A stretch of DNA of 64,000 bases. It comes from Lonicera japonica. Taxonomy: Eukaryota > Streptophyta > Magnoliopsida > Dipsacales > Caprifoliaceae. The stretch is taken from assembly GCA_021464415.1 (NCBI GenBank), contig CM038470.1, positions 23,275,601-23,339,600 of the forward strand, read 5' to 3'. The position numbers were made by a program, and so were the translations under genes. Below are positions 24,298 to 34,720 of this stretch, piece by piece; the stretch's first letter is position 1; each line of letters opens with the position of its first letter. Under the pieces are notes generated by a model. That model saw nothing but the letters and a program-made list of their open reading frames with translations, made no database searches and had not been told where the DNA came from.

Positions 24298-25480
24298 ATC
24301 AAATAACTAATTAAATAGTCTTTAAATTGATTAATTTTATCGCAACATCTCAAGATATCTAGCACAACATTAATACCAAATCTTTGGATAGTGATATTAA
24401 CTGTAAGTGATACTCTTGGTGTAATGATCAAACATTGACAATAAGTTATGTCAAATAACAAATCTATCTTTGGATTGTTTTATTATTCACATGAGGTTAC
24501 CTTGACAATTGTCACATATTTATCATCACAAGTGTGTATGAAATTCGGCCAAATATGAACCCCTCTTTGGATTGGTTAATATCCGCATGAATTCAGCAAA
24601 CACAAACATCTAATCATTCTTTATCTACACAAAAGAGGTCACTTTGGTAACATTTTGTGTAAATTGGCATTAATAGAATGTTTAGACAAGTAATAAAAAA
24701 AATACTAAATGTCGCATGTAATTAATCAAATATATAATAAATAGAAAAATTCTGATTACTTTGTCACTGCCAAAAACAGTGACAAACTGCATCTAGTCAA
24801 GTTAAAAACTGTGACATTAATAGATAAACTGGTCACTGCTATAAACAGTGACAATTATAACGCGGAAAAGAACAGTTTATCTTCTCCATCAAATTTTCTG
24901 AAATTCCACCCTTATATATATATATATAATCAAATTTAATTAAATCAAAAGATTCCACAATAAAGCATTGAATTTAAAGCACCGCCTAAATATTCACTAA
25001 TTATACCTTATATGAATACACGTAACACACATATAATATACATATATATATATATATGTATGTATCTCCACTGTCAAGAAGCCGCAAGTATGCATATAAG
25101 TATAAATGGAATGTAATCATGGCATATATACATGTTTTGACTTTTCAATGATCATAATATTAAAATAAAGGTGCCAATTCACTAAATGACAAACTAAGGC
25201 AAAACCAAAAAAAAATATCAAAAGGAAAAGCCAACCACTTCGTGCAGACTAGCAGACCATTCATGTATATTCTATACTAAAATTATACATATATATTCAA
25301 GTCTTACGGTACCGATCCGTCCATCCCATTAATTATATAATTATTAAATCCATCAAGCAAACAGTTGGATTACACTAAAATTGATATGTGTAATCAACAA
25401 ATTCATAGGAATCACCATCATAATTTCTTCATGTAACATCTCTAACAATAAACATGATACAACCTCCCTCTGATACCAAT
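24298..25480 (-). other. Untranslated leader of Copia copy 1
   Basis: About 1.2 kb between the primer binding site and the gag start has no open frame. At 24760-24862 the plus strand carries two short hairpins of nearly the same sequence: TCACTG..CAGTGA (about 24764-24784) and GTCACTG..CAGTGAC (about 24832-24853). A third related half-site CTGTGAC lies between them. Such stems could matter for packaging or dimerisation; that is speculation. Confidence 0.5.
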
Positions 25481-25965
25481 TGTAAGGATTAATTAACCCT
25501 AAAACTTTAATCTTAAGATCTTGTATCACATTAATTATTAAGAGATAAGGAGATATGTACCTGAATCCATTGAAGAAGATGATTAATGAGAAGAAGGTTA
25601 AGGAAGTCTTCCAATTGATACGTACTTTCCTTTTAGGTTTCTTTACTTTCTTTATACTCTGTCGATGGGGAACAGAGAGAGGAGAGCGTTACGCTCAATT
25701 GGGGACCAAAACCCCGTATATTAGAAAACCGCTTTGGTAACTGCCAAAGCGGTTATAAAATTCTAGTATTTATAAATTGGCCCCTTCATCAATTTAAAAA
25801 TACAATCTGGTCTCTACACATTAATTCCATGACATATATACACCGAAGCCTACTTAATACTAAATTAGATCACTTAAATTATTTTAGGCTTCTTATATAT
25901 GATAACACACATTTAAATATACATGTGTGGTCCCAATTAAGATTAATATGAAAATTAATCTAACA
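25481..25965 (-). repeat. 5' LTR of Copia copy 1
   Basis: A 485-bp direct repeat of 19294-19778, followed on the minus strand by the primer binding site at 25478-25467 and flanked outside by TGGGC. Confidence 0.95.
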
Positions 25966-26337
25966 TGGGCTTATTAATTGGGTCTTATGGCATTATGATA
26001 AATATGAACCAAAATAGAACCCTCCATTTAATTTTGTCTTATTTCAATTTTGGCAACATATAATATAACATATAAAGGTTAGTTGACAAGGAAGTGGTTT
26101 CTTACCTTTATGAAGCAAAATCTGGAAATTTAAATTACAATATCAACTACTTATTAAACAACAACCTATAAGTCATTAATGCAATACAATTCATAACACT
26201 TTAAATACTAGTTTCAAATCCATGCGATGCATAAGCATTAATTTGTACTTACCTTTTTATAAATATAAGAAGACTATGTTTAAGAATATGAATTATTGAT
26301 CAAATGCTTTCATCTTTAAAATCACATGTGTGTTTAA

Positions 26338-26720
26338 GTTTTTTTTTGGGTCCTAGAGAGGTCGAAGTCCTAGAAAAATACAAAAAAACTACTGAAGCAT
26401 CCCCATAACCTCTAGATAAGGGTTTTTAAAAAACTCGTGTTGGCCGCTTAAATGATGTCCGATCTTTACAAGAGTATCAGCAACACCATTAGCTTATTTT
26501 AAAATATATTGGACACGACACATCCTTGGCATTCGAATAAGTATTTTGCAATCAATGAGGTCTTCCACATGTGGATGATTCTCATCATCTTCCTTATTGA
26601 GCCATGTGATAACTACTTTAGAATCCGTCTCAACAAGCAATTTTTTCACACCTAAGACTTTTCAGTTCGGCAGTTGCAATTGTAGTGCTATCAATTCTCG
26701 CTGTAAACCTCCATTTCTAG
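26338..26720 (-). pseudogene. Decayed LINE 3' end with RNase H-like domain
   Basis: The minus strand reads KKLLVETDSKVVITWLNKED, then ENHPHVEDLIDCK and, after a stop, ANGVADTLVKIGHH, the core of the RNase H-like domain at the end of plant LINEs. The 3' end has an A9 tract on the minus strand (plus-strand T-run at about 26339-26348), as expected for a poly(A) tail. Stops and frame changes make it non-functional. Confidence 0.75.
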
Positions 26721-27304
26721 TTTTTATTTTCATCTCTCATGACCCCGCCTAGCTACCAAAAAAAAAGGAAAATTAAACTTTGGATGCCTTCATCTTCGAT
26801 TACTCACCTATGTATAAATTTAAAATTTACATTAATGATTATTGATGTTATATGTGTATACTATATGATAGCAAAATTCACTATTAATTACATGAATTTT
26901 ATAATTCATTATTCCGCATAACTTCACTTTGAAGTATGAAAATACGTCACTTTTAATTTTTCAATTTGCATATAGACAAATATTTAAATGTGTTGATATT
27001 GCTAAAAGCTTTTATTATGAAGAAATTTGGCCATTCATAGTACAATTTGTTATAAGGTATGTAATATGTTTTACAATAAAAGATTAAAATAAATTTTATA
27101 AATTAGTCTTATAAAATGCCCAGTTATAAAATAACTGCAATTAGTGTAGTCCAAAACTTTGCATCCAAACCACTTCATAGAATTAACTTTTCTATTTCTT
27201 ATCCGTTTTCTCTTTTCTTTTTTTTCAAAATATAAAAAAATGCATAACTTGACATTATTTATAAAAAAGAGGTAGCCTACTAATGTCAACCAAAATATCA
27301 TATA
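26721..27304. other. AT-rich DNA, nothing recognised
   Basis: Short open frames at 26739 and 27071 have low-complexity composition and no family resemblance. No repeat boundaries seen. Confidence 0.5.
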
Positions 27305-27985
27305 TAGAAACTGGAAATAAGGTAAAGGGCTTGCGTGATAATGTTTTTCACAAAAAAACCAACGAACAATATTTTTTAGAAATAAGAGCCTAGATATCAT
27401 TATCATTCTAAAATAAGGGCTTGGTTATCAATTGTATTTTAAAATAAGGGTTTTGACCGAGTGCAAACTTTACTTTGCACTAAATTGTGTTGATTACAAA
27501 CTTAACTTTGCATAAAATTGTATTTTGTGCAAACTTAACTTTGCAATAAAAAATATGTAATGCAAATTTGTTTTGCATGATGTGTTTATATTTTTAACAA
27601 GTACATTTTTATGTTTCATTCATAAAACTTTAAAATAACGTCAAATGAGCACAAATATATAGTAATATTTTAGAAAATAAATAGTGCAAACTTAACTTTG
27701 CATAACTCTGAAAAAATTATTATGTGCATTTTATTAATAAATAGGTTTTGAATATATAATTTGTTAAAATTATTCTAAAGTATTGTCAATTAAACACTTA
27801 TTTATAATAATATGCTAAAAAAACATGTAGTGCAAACTTGATTTTGCATGATTCCATAAAAAAAATACAATTTAAAATTTTACTACAAAGTTAATTTTGG
27901 AATCCTTTTGGAATTTGGTCAAATAAAGGCCCTTGATTTAAAAAAATATTATTCCCTAGTTCTTTTGCATAAAACCTTTTCACAC
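27305..27985. repeat. Repeat family member A with clusters of TGCAAACTTAACTTTGCA
   Basis: Six versions of an 18-bp near-palindrome of the form TGCAAACTTAACTTTGCA occur at about 27462, 27494, 27526, 27560, 27683 and 27831. The surrounding text, including ATTTGTTTTGCATGATGTGTTT and TTTTAACAAGTA, is shared with 33118-33770. The two copies therefore belong to one dispersed family. No terminal repeat or target duplication is evident and the class is unknown. Confidence 0.65.
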
Positions 27986-29586
27986 AAGCCCTATTTTTCA
28001 ATATCCCAGTATACTCGTGCCTACGACATGAAAATAATAATAATTTTAGTTTGGAAATAATGTTGTGGTGACGGGAAAAGGACTTGCTTGAGATAAGTTT
28101 AGCTAAACGAAAACTCGACTTGTCTAAAAATGAAATTACTCTAACTTTGTCATGAAAGAGTGTTAACTTTGAAAATGCAAAACTTTCGTATTTATTATAT
28201 GGCTGAACTCAACAAGCCTTGATATACACCAATATATTATAATTATATAGTATTATAAGAGTATTTAAAGAAAATCAATTATATATACACAGTTGGTTTG
28301 GGTTCAACAGGCTGAATTTACATAAACCTAAACTCAACCAAATTTAAGTTGTATATGTATTACTTATACCTTCCACAATTTAAAAACAAACACCCATTAG
28401 GGGTTGGTTGAAAACTCGCTAGGCTAGGATTTTTGTTGTCCTAATTGCTGTATATTTTAAACACTCCTAAACATTTACCAAACTAAATGATATGGTTCAT
28501 ATTTTTTATTAGGGTTTTTGGAGTTTGCCACCTTAATAATATTCATAATTTGAGTTATCTCCATTTTGCTAATACTTTAAGTCCCCACCCTAGGGTTTGT
28601 TTAATGGATAACTCAAAGTATTAGCAAAATATGTGTATTTTAAATTATAGGTATTATTGAAAGGATGCTTCAAAAAAACCTTATTATGCATTTAGTGCCA
28701 AGTCTTTTTACTTTTGTAATTGCATTAATTTATTTTAAAATCTACCATTTATAAAGTATCATAAACTATAAATATAAACACCAATTAAAACTTAAATATA
28801 TATATTATTTCAAATTGTGAAGTCTCATTCATTGTAACACAGAGTATTTAAATAATATATTTTTTAAAATAAATGGCTCATTTATTTTTCTAATAAACTA
28901 CAAGGATACATACATGTTATTTATTTAAATAAAAATGCTCGTTTATCTTATTACATTGATCAATCAGATCAAACAAGCTCATTTAAACAAAAATATGGCT
29001 TTTCAAGCGTTAAAAACATAAATAAATAAAAAAGAAAATAATAAATAACTATATATCCATAGATAAATGAACTTTAAAGGTTATTGTATTACAATTACCA
29101 TAATTCAAAATAAGAAAAGAAAAAAAATGTTATGTTCACCTTATGTGGTGGTTCCACCCATTTATGCATTTTATTGTGGTGGTTGTAAAATTATATAAAA
29201 AACAAAAGTTGTATTATTTAATCACCGCTCGTATAAAAAAAATCGCGAAAATAAAATTTACACTCATCATTTTATACCTTATTTTGAACTTCTCCATCTT
29301 AAATTTTTTTAATTTGATACGAACTTTTATATCACTTTGTGACCTTTTTTGTAAAAGAAGAAAAAAATAATTTACTATCATTTTTGACTAATAGTTAACA
29401 AAATATAAGGTAACTCAAAATTATTTTTAGTGTTCTGTAAAATTAATTTAGATGAAGGTGAAAAAATTTGGTAGTATGTTTAAATAACCAGACAATTTAT
29501 AGTAGATATTTTATTTATTCTATAAAGTGAAAATAAATTTATTAACAATTATTCTAAACTATTACAACTTAATATATTGATAGAGG
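27986..29586. other. AT-rich intergenic DNA, no gene seen
   Basis: No coding content. A hint of the 300-bp repeat described at 30503-31070 appears around 29490-29580 (AAAATAAATTTATTAACAAT, TTAATATATTGA). Confidence 0.4.
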
Positions 29587-30438
29587 TAGTGCTGTGGGGG
29601 AGACGCAATTGACCCCTTCTTGATTTTTATTTATTTTTACTAAATATAGGGTATTTTTTAAAAAATAAAAAATTATATAGGGACCTTACATGCAGAATTT
29701 TATACTTCAGGATATCTAAGTGCAAATTTGACCCAAAGGAGAGAACATCTGATTCTTAGTGTATACCAAAATTTAAACTTTAGAGGTCATTTAAAAGTTT
29801 AAATTTCACTTAAATTCTCCTGCATACTTCATTTAATTCCTCGAATTATATTTCCTTTTCTCTGTTGTTTCTTTTCTTTTACTTGTTTATTTTTTCTCCT
29901 CACTTGCTTAGTTGCTTTGGACATTTGCCTCTACCGACTCCCGCCACAATCTGCCAAATGCCATAGGTAAGTCTATTTATTAATCCTTCTTAGTATTAGG
30001 TATATTTTTTTATTAATATTAGGTGTCTTTTTTGATTAATATTTGGTTTATTTCTTAATCAATTGCCTTATATTAGTTCTATTCTTGATTAATCTTATAA
30101 TATTAGGTCTATTCTTGATTAATTGAAGAATTGATAGTAAGTACTCAATATTAGGTTTATTTTTGAAATAATTGATTAATTGGATAATATTAGGTTTACT
30201 TCTTTATTAATTGATTAGTTTCATATTATTATGCAATTTAGGTCTAAACCCCTATTTTTTTTGTATTCTATTGAGAAGGAAGATGTCTTGTAATAATTTC
30301 AAAATACGAAATCTCGTAGAATGTCAGTAATTTGTAATATTAATGCAATGTATGCATTAAAATTTTATTGCTTTAAATTTATGTTTTTTTTGTGCTTTAA
30401 ATCCCTCCCCCTTGATTAAATTCTTAGCTCTGCCACTA
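29587..30438. mobile_element. Possible hAT-like non-autonomous element
   Basis: The left end (TAGTGCTGTGGGGGAGACGC) and right end, inverted (TAGTGGCAGAGCTAAGAATT), are similar at the tip and resemble the CAGTGGCGGAGC ends common in plant hAT elements. No clear 8-bp target duplication is visible, so the call is weak. The inside shows a repeated phrase 'attaggt(t/c)tatttcttgatta' several times between 29990 and 30215. Confidence 0.35.
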
Positions 30439-30502
30439 TATATAGACAAATAACAAAATGAGTTACATGCAAGAGTAAGATTACCATATCATATGAAAGA
30501 GA

Positions 30503-31070
30503 ATTTAAAAAAATACTCAACATAACTTAAAGGCTTGCATTCACATATTTTTAATAATTACCATTATTATGTCAAAAAAAATAAAAAGAAAACATGGACA
30601 TTCTAAGTTTAAGTTTTACTAATTGCAAGTGTAACAGTTTTCTCCGATTGTTAAAGTAACAGTATTGATTTTTTTTATTATTAGGAAAAACACAAATCTC
30701 ATTAAATTTATATGATATTATTTTTTATTTCATTAAATGGACGGATAAAAGAAAATAAATTTACCAACAATCATCCAAAAATATTAGGATTTAATATATT
30801 GACATTTTAAAAAATACTTAACATAACCTAAAGGCTCGTGTTCATTTATTTTTCGAAATTACTATTATTATGTCAAAGAAAAATTCGTAAGAAAACATGT
30901 ACATTCCAAGTTCAAGTTTTACCAATTGCAGGTGTAACAGTTTTCTCCAGCCTGTTAATGTAATAGTAATGACTTTTTTTTATTATTATTAGGGAAAACA
31001 CAAATCTCATTGAATTTATATGATATGATATGATATTTTATTTTTATTTCACTAAATGGATAGATATTCT
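30503..31070. repeat. Tandem duplication, two ~300-bp units
   Basis: Unit 1 (30503-30804) and unit 2 (30805-31070) share, in the same order, AAATACT(C/T)AACATAAC, AAAGGCT, ATTATGTCAAA, GTGTAACAGTTTTCTCC, ACACAAATCTCATT and AAATGGA. Indels of up to about 20 bp separate them. Non-coding. Confidence 0.7.
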
Positions 31071-31644
31071 TCAAATATAATCAGACGATAAAGTATTAAC
31101 CGATAATAACTCATTTATTTCACTAAATCAATTATAAATATTTCATTTATTAAATATTTTCTTATATGATAAGATTTTTGTTAAGATAATTTACAATTTT
31201 TTGATATATATAATTAACTTTGTGTAGAATACATTTTAGTAGGGAGTTGAAAATATATAAACAATATAATTTTATAAATAAATATTTAATTTAATGGATA
31301 AAGTTATATTAAGATTTTTGGTATAAACATTATCATTTTCATTAGGGAATTAAACATAAAACCCTTCATTATCATTTATATTATAAATATGCCATAATAA
31401 TCACGAGTCATTACATCAAAACATAAACATTCATATTAAATCTTGATTACTAGTTGAAAACATAAATAGTCCTATTATACTAGGGCTGACCTAATTTATT
31501 AATAGATAGTATATATTTTTAAACTAAAATAGTTTTAAGATATTTTATGGAATGTTTAGCGTACTTAGTGTAAAACAAAAAAAAAAAAATTAAAATTCGT
31601 TAATAACTTTTTTTCAATTTTATAATTTATTCAATTTAATTGAA
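31071..31644. other. AT-rich intergenic DNA, nothing recognised
   Basis: No coding frame, structured repeat or RNA gene seen. Confidence 0.5.
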
Positions 31645-31647
31645 TTA

Positions 31648-32182
31648 GGGTGTGTTTGATTGGCAATATTTTTCCATGAAAAATAAGCATTTTTCACTTG
31701 ATTTGACAATGTAAGGTGTTTGATTGACTTTTTTTTTCTGGGCAATTCAATTCTCACTTTTGACTCACACATGTGCATTTTCAAGGCAATTGAGGAAAAT
31801 ATTTTCTTTGGGGGAGGTAGTTTTTTGTTTTCCATACTTGGGCACGGTTCATGAGACAAGATTTTTAGCATTTTCTACATTAAAAATGCCATAACTTAAA
31901 ATATAAAATTCAAAATAATATAAAAATTTAATATTTAAAATATACTAATCAAGAACAATTAAACAAGATCCATCATGACTATATAATTATGTAAAAAAAA
32001 ATACCAACAATTTTTTCTACATTAAAAATGCCATAATACAACTAATATTTTTCGGGTAGAAAATTAAGGCAATCAAACACACTACACTACATTGTCCATG
32101 TAACTCAATTCTAGGCAATTCAATTGCTCGGTAACTTATTTTCTTTCCATGCAAATTTCACGCTTACAATTCAAACGTATCC
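31648..32182. mobile_element. Tourist-like (PIF/Harbinger) MITE, copy 1
   Basis: Ends GGGTGTGTTTGATTG and, at the right, CAATTCAAACGTATCC are imperfect inverted repeats. The element is essentially the same length and order as 33878-34413 (shared GTGTTTGATTGAC, ACATTAAAAATGCCATAA twice, AATCAAGNNCAATTAAACAAGAT). The flanking trinucleotide is TTA on the left and degraded on the right. Confidence 0.7.
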
Positions 32183-33117
32183 TTCAGAGAATTATCATAT
32201 ATGGAAGATGGTTATACAAAATACAATATAAAACCCAAAATATCGCGTGTGCCATTAAGTCTAAGTACATAAATATGCGTATCCCTTATGTTTGAAATTT
32301 TCAATAATAAAAAATATATTTCTTATGTGCCTCCTCAAATTAGTTCGTGGCTTATCCCTGAAAACAGAACAACAATTGATCATATAACACTGTACTACAG
32401 AATAATTATATCCCACTTCTCTCTTTTTTTAGTAGATAAATCCGTACTAATGTCAACCACTGTGAATGTTGTTAATTTTATTTACAAAATTTGTTCTAAA
32501 TTATAGTTTAACCCATTTTATTTAAAAATGGGTCAATACTAAGGCTTCATCAGATGGCCCATTCGCTTGAAACCCAACTTAGTCAAACCCGATCCATTTA
32601 GCTAGTCAACGGACTTTTGGATGTCACTCTGCATTGAACTTTGGGCAAATAGTTCGGGAAGTTCCGGCATGAAAAAGAAGAAGAAGGAAATAGTTACCTC
32701 AATTCAACCGAAATATAATAAGTAGTAGCGTAAAAAGTGGATCTTTTAGCATTCGGTTTTTGTCAATTTTTTTTTTTTGAATGTGGTAAAATTTTTTTTT
32801 TTAAATTTTCGTCTCGGGGGTAGTACCTGTCTATGGAGAGGCTTGTGCACAGTACTTGCGTATTGTGATTTTTTATATTTGTGATCGAGAAATCTCGATT
32901 CAATAGTGATAGATATAGTGATCGAGAAATTTAAGATCATAGATATCATACCTATATTTCGAAAATCACGTATCAAACATGAGGGACTGTATCTTTTTAG
33001 AAAAGCCAAGAGACATCTTTAAAAATAAAAATAAAAATAAGGATAACATCCAAAAAATGTTCCAAAAAAGGGAGGGTTATTAGTTTTTTTCCAAAGAGTT
33101 TGGCTGCATATATTATA
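32183..33117. other. Intergenic DNA, no gene seen
   Basis: Open frames at 32288 and 32746 are AT-rich and match nothing I know. A short duplication GTGATCGAGAAAT occurs at about 32881 and 32918. Confidence 0.45.
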
Positions 33118-33770
33118 CGGAAATGGGTAAAAACCCTTTTAATGAGATTTTTTTTTGAGAAAAATCCATGGAATAATATTTGTTTGAAATAAGGGCTTAT
33201 TTTCTAATTTTATTAGTATAGGCTCCCTATTTATCAATTGCCTTTTAAAATGAGGGTTTTGACCATAATTGGGTTCTACGCAAACTTAATTTTGCTCAAG
33301 ATTGTGTTTTATGCAAACTTAATTTTGCAATACAAAAAATTTAATGCAAATTTGTTTTGCATGATGTGTTTTTAGTTTTAACAAGTATATTTTTTATGTG
33401 CGTTAGTGTAATTATAAAGCAATTTCAAATAAACTCCAATACATAATAGTGTATTAAAAAAAAATAAAGACTACAAACTTAACTTTACATAATTCAAAAA
33501 AATTATCATTTGCGTTTTTATCAATAAATATATTTAAACTTGTAATTTGTTGAAATAATTCAGAAGTACTATCAATTAATAATAATATGTTAAAAAGCAT
33601 GTAGTGCAAACTTATTTTGCATAATACTATAAAAAATCATAATTCAAAAATCTACTGTAAAGTTAATATTATACTCATTTTAAAATTTGGTCAAATATAA
33701 AATTTTAATTTATAAAAATATTATTCTCTAGTTATTTTGTATAATACTTTTTCAAACAATTTTCGTTTTC
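33118..33770. repeat. Repeat family member B with TGCAAACTTAATTTTGCA clusters
   Basis: This is a second copy of the family at 27305-27985, with five versions of the near-palindrome (about 33278, 33312, 33343, 33473 and 33605) in the same relative order and the same connecting text. It is more decayed than copy A. Confidence 0.65.
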
Positions 33771-33877
33771 TACTATTCGAATAATTTTTTTTATTATTAA
33801 TTTATGCTAGAAATATATCAAGTTTAACTCACTTCAATTAATTTTGTTTACGAAAAATACCAACTAATAACCACTAA

Positions 33878-34413
33878 GGGTGTTTTTGATTGCCTTTATT
33901 TTTCATGGAAAATAGGAGTTTTCCACCCAAGTTGCCACTTTTGTGCTGTTTGATTGACAAAATTTTTCAGGCAGTCAAATTCCATCTTTTGTTACTATTC
34001 ATGTACTTTTCCATGTAAGCTTGAAAACATTTTTTTTGGGGGGGGGACTTGATTTTTATTTTCTAGGCAATTGACACATTTTTCGAGACAAAGTTTTGAC
34101 CCATTTTTTACATTAAAAATGCTATAACTTAAAATAAAAAATTCAAAATTTAATAAAAATTTAATATTTAAAATCTACTAATCAAGCTCAATTAAACAAG
34201 ATTCATCGTGGCTATAAAATTATGTAAAAAAAAATACCAATAATTTTTTCTACATTAAAAATGCCATAAAACAATCAATATTTTCGAGTAGAAAATTAAG
34301 ACAATCAAATACATTTAATTGACATTTTTCATGCAACTTAATTCTAAGCAATTTAATTACTTGTAACTTATTTTCTTTCCATACAAATTCTATACTTGCA
34401 ATCAAACGCACCC
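33878..34413. mobile_element. Tourist-like (PIF/Harbinger) MITE, copy 2
   Basis: The 536-bp element begins GGGTGTTTTTGATTG and ends CAATCAAACGCACCC, a clear terminal inverted repeat. It is flanked by TAA at 33875-33877 and 34414-34416, the 3-bp duplication usual for PIF/Harbinger elements. Non-coding. It ends about 200 bp upstream of the LPLAT promoter. Confidence 0.8.
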
Positions 34414-34611
34414 TAAATTTTTTAAATATGGCTAGACTCAATTTAAGAGCACAATCAAGTCCCATTTTTTGAAACCAGAGTCACTAGAAAGTGGGTGACT
34501 CAACTGTGGTTGGCCGAATATTTATTTTTTGGCCAACCGGCAACTACCTATCTCAAGTCAGTGGACTCTGGTTAACTGGGTATCTCCGCCTCTGTCTCCG
34601 CCCTCTCCCTC

Positions 34612-34619
34612 TATAAATA
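34612..34619 (+). promoter_or_regulatory. TATA box of the LPLAT gene
   Basis: TATAAATA lies 109 bp upstream of the start codon at 34721, followed by a typical leader of about 75 nt. The preceding 100 bp are relatively GC- and CT-rich for this window. Confidence 0.65.
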
Positions 34620-34720
34620 TTTCTCTTTCTACACAGTTCCCAAAGCAAAGGGGGTTCACATTGAGAGAGTGTGGCAATTACTTCAACTGATTTTATCAGC
34701 CAAAATCAAATACAAAAATA

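Larger units (their letters stand above)
19294..25965 (-). mobile_element. Complete Ty1/Copia retrotransposon (copy 1)
   Basis: Two 485-bp LTRs (19294-19778 and 25481-25965) begin TG and end CA in the same orientation and are flanked by the 5-bp duplication TGGGC (19289-19293, 25966-25970). On the minus strand, a primer binding site TGGTATCAGAGG (25478-25467) lies 2 nt inside the 5' LTR, complementary to initiator tRNA-Met apart from its last base. A purine tract CCAGTGGGAGAT (19790-19779) touches the 3' LTR. I count three differences between the LTRs, all transitions (G/A near 19450, C/T near 19532 and 19565), so the insertion is recent. The internal order is gag, protease, integrase, reverse transcriptase, RNase H, as in Copia. 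Two single-base frame breaks interrupt pol. Confidence 0.95.
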
